Shown piece after piece: positions 10,762-18,280 of a DNA stretch of 64,000 nucleotides (the stretch's first letter is position 1; every line of letters starts with the position of its first letter). This DNA is from Klebsiella michiganensis (GTDB taxonomy: Bacteria > Pseudomonadota > Gammaproteobacteria > Enterobacterales > Enterobacteriaceae). A model generated the notes under the pieces. The model was not told the DNA's origin, ran no database searches, and worked only from the letters and a program-made list of their open reading frames with translations. The position numbers and the translations under genes were made by a program. The stretch is from positions 310,001-374,000 of the forward strand of contig NZ_PRDB01000001.1 of NCBI RefSeq assembly GCF_002925905.1, given 5' to 3'.

Positions 10762-11742
10762 ATGAAAATTGGCATGGTTATTAGCGGCGGCGATGTTTCT
10801 GGAATTAATAATTTTATATTCCAGATAGCCAGACTGGCGAGTGCCGATATCACCCTTTTTAATGGTGGAATACCCGGTCTGCTGGATAAAAATCATCACG
10901 AAGTCGCCTGGCGCGATCTGGTTGATTTCTCCATTGCCTCTATTCCGATCATCACCTCCGGGCGAACCAGCCGCAGGCTGCTGCGCAGTGAATATGAAAC
11001 CATAGCTAAAAAAATTAAATCACTGCGCATTGATGTGCTGATTATGGCCGGCGGCGACGGCAGCCTGCAGTTTCTCAATACGCTGAGCGAATTTGATATT
11101 AACTGCTTTGGCGTCGGAATGACTATCGATAATGATGTGTACGGCAGCGATTATACCATTGGTTTTTCCACCGCCTGCGAGCAGATTATTAAAGAAGTTT
11201 CCCGTTTAAGAAATACCGGAAGAGCATTACCGGGCCGCGTCTTTATGGTCGAAATATTAGGAGGCTATTGTGGAGAGTTAACGCTGCAATCCGCGATTAA
11301 ATCGAATGCTGATATCGCCCTGATTCCGGAATCGCAGATGCCGTTAGAAACGCTGGCCGAGCGGGTGAAGCATAAGCTGACACAGCAGAACAGCGTGGTG
11401 ATCCTGTGCTCTGAAGGCTACACCAGGGAGTACTCCCCCGGCTTTCAGGGGGCCATTGATACCATGATTAAGCAGCTTGAACCGCAAATTGGCGTGCGTA
11501 TTCGTAAAACCATCGTAGGCTACGGTTTGCGCAATGGCGATCCGACCTGCGAAGAAATTTACCAGGGCACGATTATGGCCAGTGAAGTGGTTCGCTGTAT
11601 TCAGTCAGGGATGAAAAATAAAGCCATCATAATTAATTCAAGCAACAAACCTATTCCGATTGATTTAGTTAGTATGAAAAAACGTCTGGTCGACACTGAA
11701 GGACATCATTATAAACTTGCCAAACAACTCAATATTATTTGA
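10762..11742 (+). CDS. Phosphofructokinase-like kinase in PTS operon
   Basis: A 326-residue PfkA-superfamily enzyme. Motifs in order are GGDVSG (9-14, where PfkA has GGDAPG), GGDGS (97-101, whose glycine marks the ATP-dependent type), TIDND (121-125, catalytic Asp), GFSTA, and EILGGYCGELTL in place of the PfkA hexose-phosphate-binding segment. It probably phosphorylates a ketohexose monophosphate (fructose 6-phosphate or tagatose 6-phosphate) at C1, feeding the aldolase three genes downstream. It is the first gene of the operon and divergent from housekeeping PfkA, so its true substrate is uncertain. Confidence 0.85.
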   Translation: MKIGMVISGGDVSGINNFIFQIARLASADITLFNGGIPGLLDKNHHEVAWRDLVDFSIASIPIITSGRTSRRLLRSEYETIAKKIKSLRIDVLIMAGGDGSLQFLNTLSEFDINCFGVGMTIDNDVYGSDYTIGFSTACEQIIKEVSRLRNTGRALPGRVFMVEILGGYCGELTLQSAIKSNADIALIPESQMPLETLAERVKHKLTQQNSVVILCSEGYTREYSPGFQGAIDTMIKQLEPQIGVRIRKTIVGYGLRNGDPTCEEIYQGTIMASEVVRCIQSGMKNKAIIINSSNKPIPIDLVSMKKRLVDTEGHHYKLAKQLNII

Positions 11743-11753
11743 GGAGACCCTAC

Positions 11754-12068
11754 ATGCTGAAAATTCTATGCGTATGTGGCTGCGGCCTCGGTTCAAGCTT
11801 TGCCATTGAAATGACGGCGAAGGCAGTTTTAAAGAAGCTGGAGATTCCCGCACAGATTGAACATACCACTATTTCCGAAGCTGGGGCGTTTAAATCAGAT
11901 ATGATTCTGACGCAAAAAACCTTCGCCGATATATTAACGGCGGATGCCAGTGCCGAGGAAATTAAACGCGTGGTGGTACTGCATAAGCTCACGGATAAAG
12001 ATGAGATTGAAGCTAAGATCGTCGCATTCTTAAAAGAGCGTAACCTGAAGGTAGCGGACTATGAATAG
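11754..12068 (+). CDS. PTS enzyme IIB, ascorbate/SgaB-type
   Basis: A 104-residue soluble PTS IIB protein of the lactose/ascorbate superfamily. The phosphocysteine loop is CVCGCGLGSS at residues 6-15, with Cys8 in the position used by UlaB; two extra cysteines nearby (C6, C10) are unusual. It receives phosphate from IIA and passes it to the sugar moving through IIC. The ATG at 11754 follows a GAGGAG ribosome-binding site. Its end overlaps the IIC start by eight bases. Confidence 0.88.
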   Translation: MLKILCVCGCGLGSSFAIEMTAKAVLKKLEIPAQIEHTTISEAGAFKSDMILTQKTFADILTADASAEEIKRVVVLHKLTDKDEIEAKIVAFLKERNLKVADYE

Positions 12069-13428
12069 CTTTGTAGAGTTTATCGTTAAAGATTTACTCG
12101 GCCAGGCTTCAATATTAATTGCATTTATTGCGATGCTGGGCCTGATTCTGCAAAAAAAATCAGCGGGCAAAACGGCGGAGGGGACGTTTAAAACGCTGCT
12201 CGGTTTCTTAATTATGATGGCCGGCATCAACATTATTGTCGCCACGCTAACGTTCCTTAACGATATCTTCACGCAGGGATTCGGCATGAAAGGCTACATT
12301 ACCGATGTCGCCGCCATCGCCGGATTAGCCAACCGTGAATTAGGTTCCGAAGTCGCGCTGACCCTGTTGGTGATTTTTGCCGTCAATATCATTATCGCCC
12401 GCCTGACGCCGCTGAAATATATCTTTTTGACCGGCCAGGCGCTGCTGTGGATGGCGACCATCGGCGCGGTGATTGGCTATAAAGCCGGGCTGACCGGACT
12501 GCCGTTGATTTTAACCGGCGGTATTTTCGGCGGCGTGATGGCGGTACTGATGCCCGCCCTGGCGCAGCCGGTCGTCAGGCGCATCACCGGTTCCGATGAC
12601 GTGGCGCTGGGGCATTTCTGCACTATCGGCTATCTGGTGCAGGCGGCGGTGGCTAAAGTGGTGGGTAAAGGTTCCCGCTCAACGGAAGATCTTGAATTAC
12701 CGGATAACTTTAAGTTCCTCCAGGACACCTATCTCGCGATGGCGGTGGTGATGGTGCCGATGTACCTCATTCCCGCGATTGCGGCGGGCCCGGAATATAT
12801 CACTCAGTTCTCCAACGGCATTAACTACCTGATGTACGCCTTTATGCAGTCCATTCAGTTTGTGGCGGGGGTATTCGTTCTCTACAGCGGCGTGCGCCTG
12901 TTGCTCAACGAGCTGGTGCCGGCATTTCGCGGGATTGCGATGCGCATTGTCCCGGACGCTAAGCCTGCGCTGGATTGCCCGGTGCTGTTCCCGTATGCGC
13001 CCAATGCGGTGATCGTCGGCTTCCTGGCGACGACCGTCGGCTCCATCATCGGCATGCTGGTGTTCCCGATGTTTGGCCTGGCGATGATCCTGCCCGGTCT
13101 GTTAACCAACTTTTTTGCCGGCGGTACGGCGGGCGTCTTCGGTAACGCGCTGGGCGGCCGCCGCGGGGCGATGATTGGCGGCGTCATTCACGGCCTGTTT
13201 ATCACCTTCCTGCCCGCCATTTTGGTACCGATGCTGGAAAGCTATGGTTTTACCGGCGTCACCTTCAGCGATTCGGACGTTATTAGTTCCGGTCTGGTAT
13301 TAGGCCACGCCTTCCAGAACAACTGGCTCTTTGTCGCCTTGTTCATTGTTTTTGTTGCCGCACTGGCATGGTTCGTAAACGGTAAATCAGCGAAGCCGAA
13401 AGGGGAAAATGTTCATGAGTCTGTATAA
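12061..13428 (+). CDS. PTS enzyme IIC, SgaT/UlaA family transporter
   Basis: A 455-residue polytopic inner-membrane protein of the SgaT/UlaA (ascorbate-type) IIC family, with about ten or eleven hydrophobic segments. It is the sugar channel of the phosphotransferase system encoded by this operon. UlaA homologs are usually annotated as ascorbate transporters, but the neighbouring phosphofructokinase and bisphosphate aldolase do not fit ascorbate catabolism, so the substrate here is probably a hexose, hexulose or polyol. It overlaps the genes on either side. Confidence 0.88.
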   Translation: MNSFVEFIVKDLLGQASILIAFIAMLGLILQKKSAGKTAEGTFKTLLGFLIMMAGINIIVATLTFLNDIFTQGFGMKGYITDVAAIAGLANRELGSEVALTLLVIFAVNIIIARLTPLKYIFLTGQALLWMATIGAVIGYKAGLTGLPLILTGGIFGGVMAVLMPALAQPVVRRITGSDDVALGHFCTIGYLVQAAVAKVVGKGSRSTEDLELPDNFKFLQDTYLAMAVVMVPMYLIPAIAAGPEYITQFSNGINYLMYAFMQSIQFVAGVFVLYSGVRLLLNELVPAFRGIAMRIVPDAKPALDCPVLFPYAPNAVIVGFLATTVGSIIGMLVFPMFGLAMILPGLLTNFFAGGTAGVFGNALGGRRGAMIGGVIHGLFITFLPAILVPMLESYGFTGVTFSDSDVISSGLVLGHAFQNNWLFVALFIVFVAALAWFVNGKSAKPKGENVHESV

Positions 13429-14257
13429 CTTCAACGCTATTCTGAAAATTGCGCAGGAAAGAGATTTTAAAGCCATTGGCTCATTTAATTTGCACTGTAT
13501 TGAAATGCTGCCCGCCTTTTTTAAAGCGGCGCAACAAAGCGATAGCCCATTAATGATTCAAATCTCTACCGGGACGGCGGAATATCTCGGCTATCGTTTA
13601 CTGGTGGATGCGGTTCGTTCATTAGCGGAAAGTGAAAACGTGCCGACCTGCCTGCACCTGGATCACTGCTCTGATATCAGCGCCATTGAAACGGCCATGG
13701 ATGCCGGATTTTCATCGGTGATGTACGACGGCTCCCATCTGGATCTGGAAGAGAATATTGGCAATACCCGCATCGTGGTGGAAATGGCGCGCCCGCGGAA
13801 TATCACGGTAGAAGGCGAGCTGGGGGCGATTGGCGGATCGGAAGATGGCAAAGCCGTGGCCGCGGAGGATATCTGCTTCACCATGGTGGAGGACGCCAAA
13901 CGCTTTGTGGAGGAGACGCAGGTGGATATGCTGGCGGTCTCCGTGGGCACGGTGCACGGCCTGTATACCGGTAAGGCGCAAATTCAGCACCAGCGGCTGA
14001 AAGAGATTAGCGCCGCGACCGGCGTGCCGTTAGTGCTGCACGGCGGCACCGGCGTCAGCGATGAAGATATGCGCCTGGCCGTCACTGAAGGTATCAACAA
14101 GGTGAACGTCGGCACTGAAATGAATGTGCAGTGGGTCGATCAATGTAAAAGCACGTTTGAAAAAGGCAAAGTGAACGACAGCGTGCGCAAATTTTTAATT
14201 CCGGCGAATAATGCGGTCACCCATGTATTAATGGAAAAAATCGCCCTGTTTAAATAA
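13415..14257 (+). CDS. Class II fructose/tagatose-bisphosphate aldolase
   Basis: A 280-residue zinc-dependent aldolase of the FbaA/GatY/KbaY family. Visible are HLDHC (catalytic Asp83, zinc ligand His84), VEGELG (Glu134 region), zinc ligands His181 in GTVHG and His209 in LHGGTG, and the NVGTE phosphate-binding segment. It would split a ketohexose 1,6-bisphosphate into dihydroxyacetone phosphate and glyceraldehyde 3-phosphate. I chose the ATG at 13415, which has an AGGGG ribosome-binding site nine bases away; the ATG at 13409 is too close to that site. Confidence 0.88.
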   Translation: MSLYNFNAILKIAQERDFKAIGSFNLHCIEMLPAFFKAAQQSDSPLMIQISTGTAEYLGYRLLVDAVRSLAESENVPTCLHLDHCSDISAIETAMDAGFSSVMYDGSHLDLEENIGNTRIVVEMARPRNITVEGELGAIGGSEDGKAVAAEDICFTMVEDAKRFVEETQVDMLAVSVGTVHGLYTGKAQIQHQRLKEISAATGVPLVLHGGTGVSDEDMRLAVTEGINKVNVGTEMNVQWVDQCKSTFEKGKVNDSVRKFLIPANNAVTHVLMEKIALFK

Positions 14258-14314
14258 ACGCATATTTTTAAACCGTATTCCGTTGCCCTGCTGTCCGTCG
14301 GGGAGGAGCTCGCT

Positions 14315-14584
14315 ATGTTTGAATCTTTGAAAACGCTGTGGAAAAAAGAGAATCAACCCCCGCAGGATTATGACGAACAGTCTCGCCAGCTGGCGGGGGA
14401 AATTGCCAGGCTGGAAGGCGAGTTACGGGGCAACCCGGCTAATGGCGAAGTGCAGAAAGCATTAATGCTGATATATAACCGGGCGCTGTCGGTCTATGCC
14501 AAAAGTCATACGCATCGCGAGGAAATCGATGCGCTTTTTATGCGCATTGATGAGTTACGTAACATTATTCGCCATAATATATAG
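14315..14584 (+). CDS. Small helical protein of unknown function in PTS operon
   Basis: An 89-residue charged protein with no signal peptide or membrane segment. It looks largely alpha-helical, with heptad-like stretches around residues 20-40 and 65-85. A good ribosome-binding site (GGGGAGGAG) precedes the ATG. It lies between the aldolase and PTS IIA genes and is probably translated as part of the operon. I do not recognise a family; a regulatory or scaffolding role is only a guess. Confidence 0.7.
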   Translation: MFESLKTLWKKENQPPQDYDEQSRQLAGEIARLEGELRGNPANGEVQKALMLIYNRALSVYAKSHTHREEIDALFMRIDELRNIIRHNI

Positions 14585-14593
14585 GAAGTGATA

Positions 14594-15031
14594 ATGACGA
14601 TAAAAGAACTGCTGATTGAGGCCGATGCGATTCAGGTCGGCGTCACGGAGTCCGACTGGCAGAAGGTGATCCAGCTGGCGGCCAGCCCGCTGGTTGCAAA
14701 AGGCTATATCTCGGCAGATTACGGCCAGGCGGTGATCGATAATACCCTGCATCATGGCGCCTATTACGTGTTTGATGAAGGTGTCGCCATCCCTCACGCC
14801 AGGCCGGAATGTGGCGTCAAACGCAACTGCTTCAGCCTTGTGGTGTTGAATAAGCCGATTCAATTTGCCGATAGCGAGAAGGCGGATATCGTCATTATGT
14901 TCGGCGCGCAGGACAGCAATGCTCATATTGAAGAGGGGATTCGGGCGATTGTCGCTCTGCTTGATAATAACGAGACCATGGCGAAGCTGCGGGCCGCCAG
15001 CAGCAGAGAGGAGGTCGTCGCGTTGTTATGA
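14594..15031 (+). CDS. PTS enzyme IIA, mannitol/fructose/ascorbate type
   Basis: A 145-residue IIA protein of the PTS_EIIA_2 family (UlaC/MtlA-like). The phosphorylated histidine is His68 in the VAIPHARPE motif. It takes phosphate from HPr and passes it to the IIB encoded earlier in the operon. The ATG at 14594 was preferred over a GTG at 14588 because the AGGAAG ribosome-binding site is then correctly spaced. Its stop overlaps the next gene's start (ATGA). Confidence 0.88.
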   Translation: MTIKELLIEADAIQVGVTESDWQKVIQLAASPLVAKGYISADYGQAVIDNTLHHGAYYVFDEGVAIPHARPECGVKRNCFSLVVLNKPIQFADSEKADIVIMFGAQDSNAHIEEGIRAIVALLDNNETMAKLRAASSREEVVALL

Positions 15032-15582
15032 ACAGACATCTCACACCCGGCTGCAAAACGGTGATTTTAATTAACGGTATTCCCGCATCGGGTAAAAGCA
15101 CCGTCACCCGGCAGCTATCGGCAGCGTTTAATCTGCCGCAGCTGACCATCGACGGTATTAAAGAGCCGTTTATGGCGTGCTTTACCGGGATCGACCGGAC
15201 CTTCAACCGGCAGCTGGGCTGCGCCGCGTATGAAGTCATCTGGTCGATCGTCGGCCAGTCGCCGGCAGGCTGTATCTGGCTTATTGACGCCTGGTTTGGC
15301 TTTCAACCGCGCGACACGCTACAGCAGCTGCTGCAACACGCGGGCGTTGAAAAAGTGCTGGAGGTCTGGAACCACATCTCGCCTGAGCTTGCGGTGTCGC
15401 GCTATGCCAGCCGGTTGCAGGATCGTAAGCCGGGGCATCCGGGCGAGGAGTATCTTCCGGAACTGGCGCAGCTGGCGCAGCAGGCGGAACCGATGCGGCT
15501 GGGGCCGGTGTTCACCGTGGATCAGCACAAGCCGCTGGATATGGCGTCCGCTACCCGTTGGATCGAAGCACAAATAGCGTAA
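15028..15582 (+). CDS. P-loop kinase of unknown substrate
   Basis: A 184-residue ATP-binding protein with a clear Walker A motif GIPASGKST (17-25), resembling the small AAA_33/zeta-toxin-like and gluconate-kinase-like P-loop kinases. It overlaps the IIA gene by four bases, so it belongs to the operon as its last gene. It may phosphorylate a free sugar or intermediate produced by phosphatase action, but neither substrate nor product is evident. A 12-base palindrome (GCCCTTAAGGGC) follows the stop codon. Confidence 0.7.
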   Translation: MNRHLTPGCKTVILINGIPASGKSTVTRQLSAAFNLPQLTIDGIKEPFMACFTGIDRTFNRQLGCAAYEVIWSIVGQSPAGCIWLIDAWFGFQPRDTLQQLLQHAGVEKVLEVWNHISPELAVSRYASRLQDRKPGHPGEEYLPELAQLAQQAEPMRLGPVFTVDQHKPLDMASATRWIEAQIA

Positions 15583-15672
15583 GCCCTTAAGGGCAGCTGC
15601 CCGGCGGCGCTTTGCTGGCACGGCCTATAAAAATTGCATAACAACATGATGTTTCGCGTTTCGTAGGTCGGA

Positions 15673-15996
15673 TCAGGCGACGCCCGCCATCCGCAGCAGC
15701 GCCGTCGCCACGGCGGCGGCGATAATTACCACGATCAGCGGCATCTTACGCCAGGCGAGGAACACCGCCAGGCCCACGCCCAGCACCCGCGCCATCCCGG
15801 CAAAATGTTCGCCTTCGTAAAAGGTGGTCGCCAGCGCCACGGAAAAGAGCAGCACCGTCGCCGCATCGGAAAGCAGCGCCTGGGCGCGCTCGGAAAACGC
15901 CAGCCGGCTGCCGAGCTTCGCCCCGCCTAAACGCATTAAGTAGGTGCCCAGTGAAAGAATCGCAATACCGGCGATAAATAGCGTCATATTGCCCAT
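15673..15996 (-). CDS. azlD: AzlD family branched-chain amino acid transport subunit
   Basis: A 107-residue membrane protein with three or four hydrophobic segments, the small subunit of the AzlCD (YgaZH-like) exporter for branched-chain amino acids or their analogues. Its start codon abuts the azlC stop, the usual arrangement. It is the second gene of the pair. Confidence 0.85.
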   Translation of the reverse strand: MGNMTLFIAGIAILSLGTYLMRLGGAKLGSRLAFSERAQALLSDAATVLLFSVALATTFYEGEHFAGMARVLGVGLAVFLAWRKMPLIVVIIAAAVATALLRMAGVA

Positions 15997-16655
15997 TATT
16001 TTTTCCTCGTCAGCAGGCCAAACAGCGACAGCAAAACCGGCAGGCCAACCGGTGCGAAAGGAACGGCGGCCAGCGACAGGGCCGCTCCGCTGCAGGCGCG
16101 GATCAGGGTGGTGCGGTTTTTAAAGGCCGGCACCACCAGCGCCAGCAGAATCGCCGGGAATACCGCATCGAGGCCAATGGTTTCCGGGGCCGGGAGCAGT
16201 TTGCCGACCCCCGCGCCCAGGAGCGCCCCCAACGGCCAGATCAGCGCCACGCCCAGACCGCACAGCCAGTAGGCGGCCCGCCGCTGCTCGGGGGTTTTCT
16301 GCGACAGACCAAACACCACGCTTTCATCGTTCATAATATGGCAGCCGAGGAAGCTGGCGGCGCGCTGGCCGACCAGGTCGCGAACCGTCACGCCGAAGGG
16401 AATATGCCGCGCGTTGACCAGCAAACCGGCCGCCGCTGCCGCCAGCGGGTTGCCGCCGCTGGCGACAATGCCGATAAACATAAACTCTGAGGCCCCCGCC
16501 AGGACGCAAACCGAAAGCACAAAGGGGACCCAAATCGGGAAGCCGTAGGCGACGGCCAGCGAGCCGTAGGACATCCCGACGATGCCTACCGCGAGGCAGA
16601 CTAAAACAATTGCTCTGAGGGTGTCGCCTTTAAGCGTAGCGAAGTGTTGTTTCAT
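15996..16655 (-). CDS. azlC: AzlC family branched-chain amino acid exporter subunit
   Basis: The large subunit of the AzlCD exporter, 219 residues from the ATG at 16655 (MKQHFATLKGD), with several hydrophobic segments and the family's conserved LLVNARHIPFG segment. A longer frame extends upstream to 16745 but would cross the operator palindrome and has no better start signal. It is divergent from an XRE-cupin regulator that probably controls it. Confidence 0.86.
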   Translation of the reverse strand: MKQHFATLKGDTLRAIVLVCLAVGIVGMSYGSLAVAYGFPIWVPFVLSVCVLAGASEFMFIGIVASGGNPLAAAAAGLLVNARHIPFGVTVRDLVGQRAASFLGCHIMNDESVVFGLSQKTPEQRRAAYWLCGLGVALIWPLGALLGAGVGKLLPAPETIGLDAVFPAILLALVVPAFKNRTTLIRACSGAALSLAAVPFAPVGLPVLLSLFGLLTRKK

Positions 16656-16716
16656 ACTCTTTAGCCATATCGAACGAGTTTCCATTATAATGAACGCAAC
16701 AGAATCGCATTTCAAG

Positions 16717-16733
16717 ACGAACGAAACGTTCGT
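16717..16733. promoter_or_regulatory. Palindromic operator between azlC and the XRE-cupin regulator
   Basis: A perfect inverted repeat, ACGAACG-AAA-CGTTCGT, lies in the 100-base gap between the divergent genes, 22 bases before the regulator ATG. Its size and position suit a dimeric HTH repressor acting on both promoters. A related half-site (CGAACGAGTT) lies near 16670. The assignment to this regulator is inference from position. Confidence 0.65.
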
Positions 16734-16755
16734 TATAAAAAACACGGAGGGCTGT

Positions 16756-17304
16756 ATGACTCAGCCAATTAGCCTGATTGCCAAAAGCCTGGTGCGGGAA
16801 CGCGCGCGCACCGGTCTTTCCCTTGCCGAAGTTGCGCGACGGGCGGGAATCGCCAAATCAACGTTATCGCAGCTGGAGTCCGGCAACGGTAACCCGAGCC
16901 TGGAAACCCTCTGGGCGCTGTGCGTGGCCCTCGATATCCCCTTTGCCCGGCTGCTGGAGCCGCAGGTGAATACCACCCAGGTGATCCGCCGCGGCGAGGG
17001 AACGAAAGTGATCGCCGAGCAGGCAAACTATCAGGCGATTTTACTGGCCGCCTGCCCGCCGGGCGCGCGGCGCGATATTTATCTCCTGCTGACCCAGCCG
17101 GGCGCGGACCGCATTTCCCACCCTCATCCGCCGGGTTCGGTGGAGCATATTATTGTCACCCAGGGGCGCGCGCGGGTCGGCCTGACGGAAGCGCCGGAAG
17201 AGCTGGGGGAGGGAGATTACATCTGCTATCCCGCCGATCGGGAGCACGTTTTCCAGGCGCTGGAGCCGGATACCCAGGCGCTGCTGGTCGCCGAGCAGAA
17301 CTAG
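16756..17304 (+). CDS. XRE family regulator with cupin domain
   Basis: A 182-residue regulator with an N-terminal helix-turn-helix (about 8-65, SLAEVARRAGIAKSTLSQLE) and a C-terminal cupin_2 sensor domain (about 105-178). The ATG at 16756 follows a GGAGGG ribosome-binding site. Regulators of this type next to azlCD usually control the exporter in response to an amino acid or related ligand. A palindromic operator lies just upstream. Confidence 0.88.
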   Translation: MTQPISLIAKSLVRERARTGLSLAEVARRAGIAKSTLSQLESGNGNPSLETLWALCVALDIPFARLLEPQVNTTQVIRRGEGTKVIAEQANYQAILLAACPPGARRDIYLLLTQPGADRISHPHPPGSVEHIIVTQGRARVGLTEAPEELGEGDYICYPADREHVFQALEPDTQALLVAEQN

Positions 17305-17362
17305 TCAGGCCCGACACTGGGCCTTCGGTGTGCCAAAAACAGGCGTCAGATAAAAGGGATTG

Positions 17363-18280
17363 TCAGGCGCGCGCGTTATGATTGATATCGCCATCGGCCG
17401 TTTTCTGCAGGGCAATAGCGATAGGGCAGGAGAGGTCGAGCTGCCGGGGATGATAGCCGCGCTGCAGCAGCCAGAACCACTCTCCTCCGGCCGCTGGCTC
17501 CAGCCCCATATCGGTAAAACCTGCTCGCCGCAGCCTGGGTCGTAGCGACATCAGCGCGCCATCCACGCGCGCCCGGATATAAATCAGTTTACGGGCCGGC
17601 AGTCGGGAAATCTCGTCGACCATCTGTTGCGTTGATATATTCATCGTGACGTCCACCCGATCATCACAAAGGGCAATTTCAACGGGGGCTGCACAAGTTT
17701 CCCTGGCGGGCGGGATCTGCGCCGCGCCAAATTTTTCCTTTAGCAAGTTTATCCAACCATCATCACGGCTATCATCCGCGGTGAGCGGGACGGGGCGTGG
17801 CTGCAAGGGTAATACGCCGAGGATAATGCTTTCACGCAGGCCGGATTGAAAGGGGGAGGGGACGTAATCTCTGAGCAACCCCGTTGAGTAAAAGCCCAGC
17901 CTCTGCGCCAGGCGCTGCGAGTGTGGATGGCTGGATACCATTTTGATGGTTAGCGTGCCCAGGCCAAGCCTGCTTGCGGCAAGACGCAAATATTCCCCCA
18001 GTTGGGTGGCTACGCCCCGGTTTCTGAAGGCGGGGTGCACCGCGAACATGGCCAGTTCGGCCGTCTGCTTATCCGCGTGGTGCCGCCATAAGGCGGCATG
18101 CCCGATGATGATGCCATTCTGTTCGGCTATCGCGCTGTGCCATTCGTCCCGGGCGTTGCGCCAGCCAATCAGGCTGGGCATATAGATATCAGGATAGACA
18201 TAGCGATCGCCATAAACCGTACGAAATAAGGCGCTGATGCCTTCGCCGTCTTGTCGCTGGAACGCTCTGATTTCAATCAT
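17363..18280 (-). CDS. GNAT N-acetyltransferase, last gene of lux-like operon
   Basis: A 305-residue protein with an N-terminal GNAT domain (about 1-150) carrying the acetyl-CoA loop RNRGVA (86-91), and a C-terminal part (about 160-305) with no motif I recognise. Its ATG overlaps the stop of the upstream ligase by four bases, so it is translationally coupled to the acyl-activation genes. It may acylate a product or intermediate of that pathway, or protect the cell from it; the substrate is unknown. Confidence 0.78.
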   Translation of the reverse strand: MIEIRAFQRQDGEGISALFRTVYGDRYVYPDIYMPSLIGWRNARDEWHSAIAEQNGIIIGHAALWRHHADKQTAELAMFAVHPAFRNRGVATQLGEYLRLAASRLGLGTLTIKMVSSHPHSQRLAQRLGFYSTGLLRDYVPSPFQSGLRESIILGVLPLQPRPVPLTADDSRDDGWINLLKEKFGAAQIPPARETCAAPVEIALCDDRVDVTMNISTQQMVDEISRLPARKLIYIRARVDGALMSLRPRLRRAGFTDMGLEPAAGGEWFWLLQRGYHPRQLDLSCPIAIALQKTADGDINHNARA

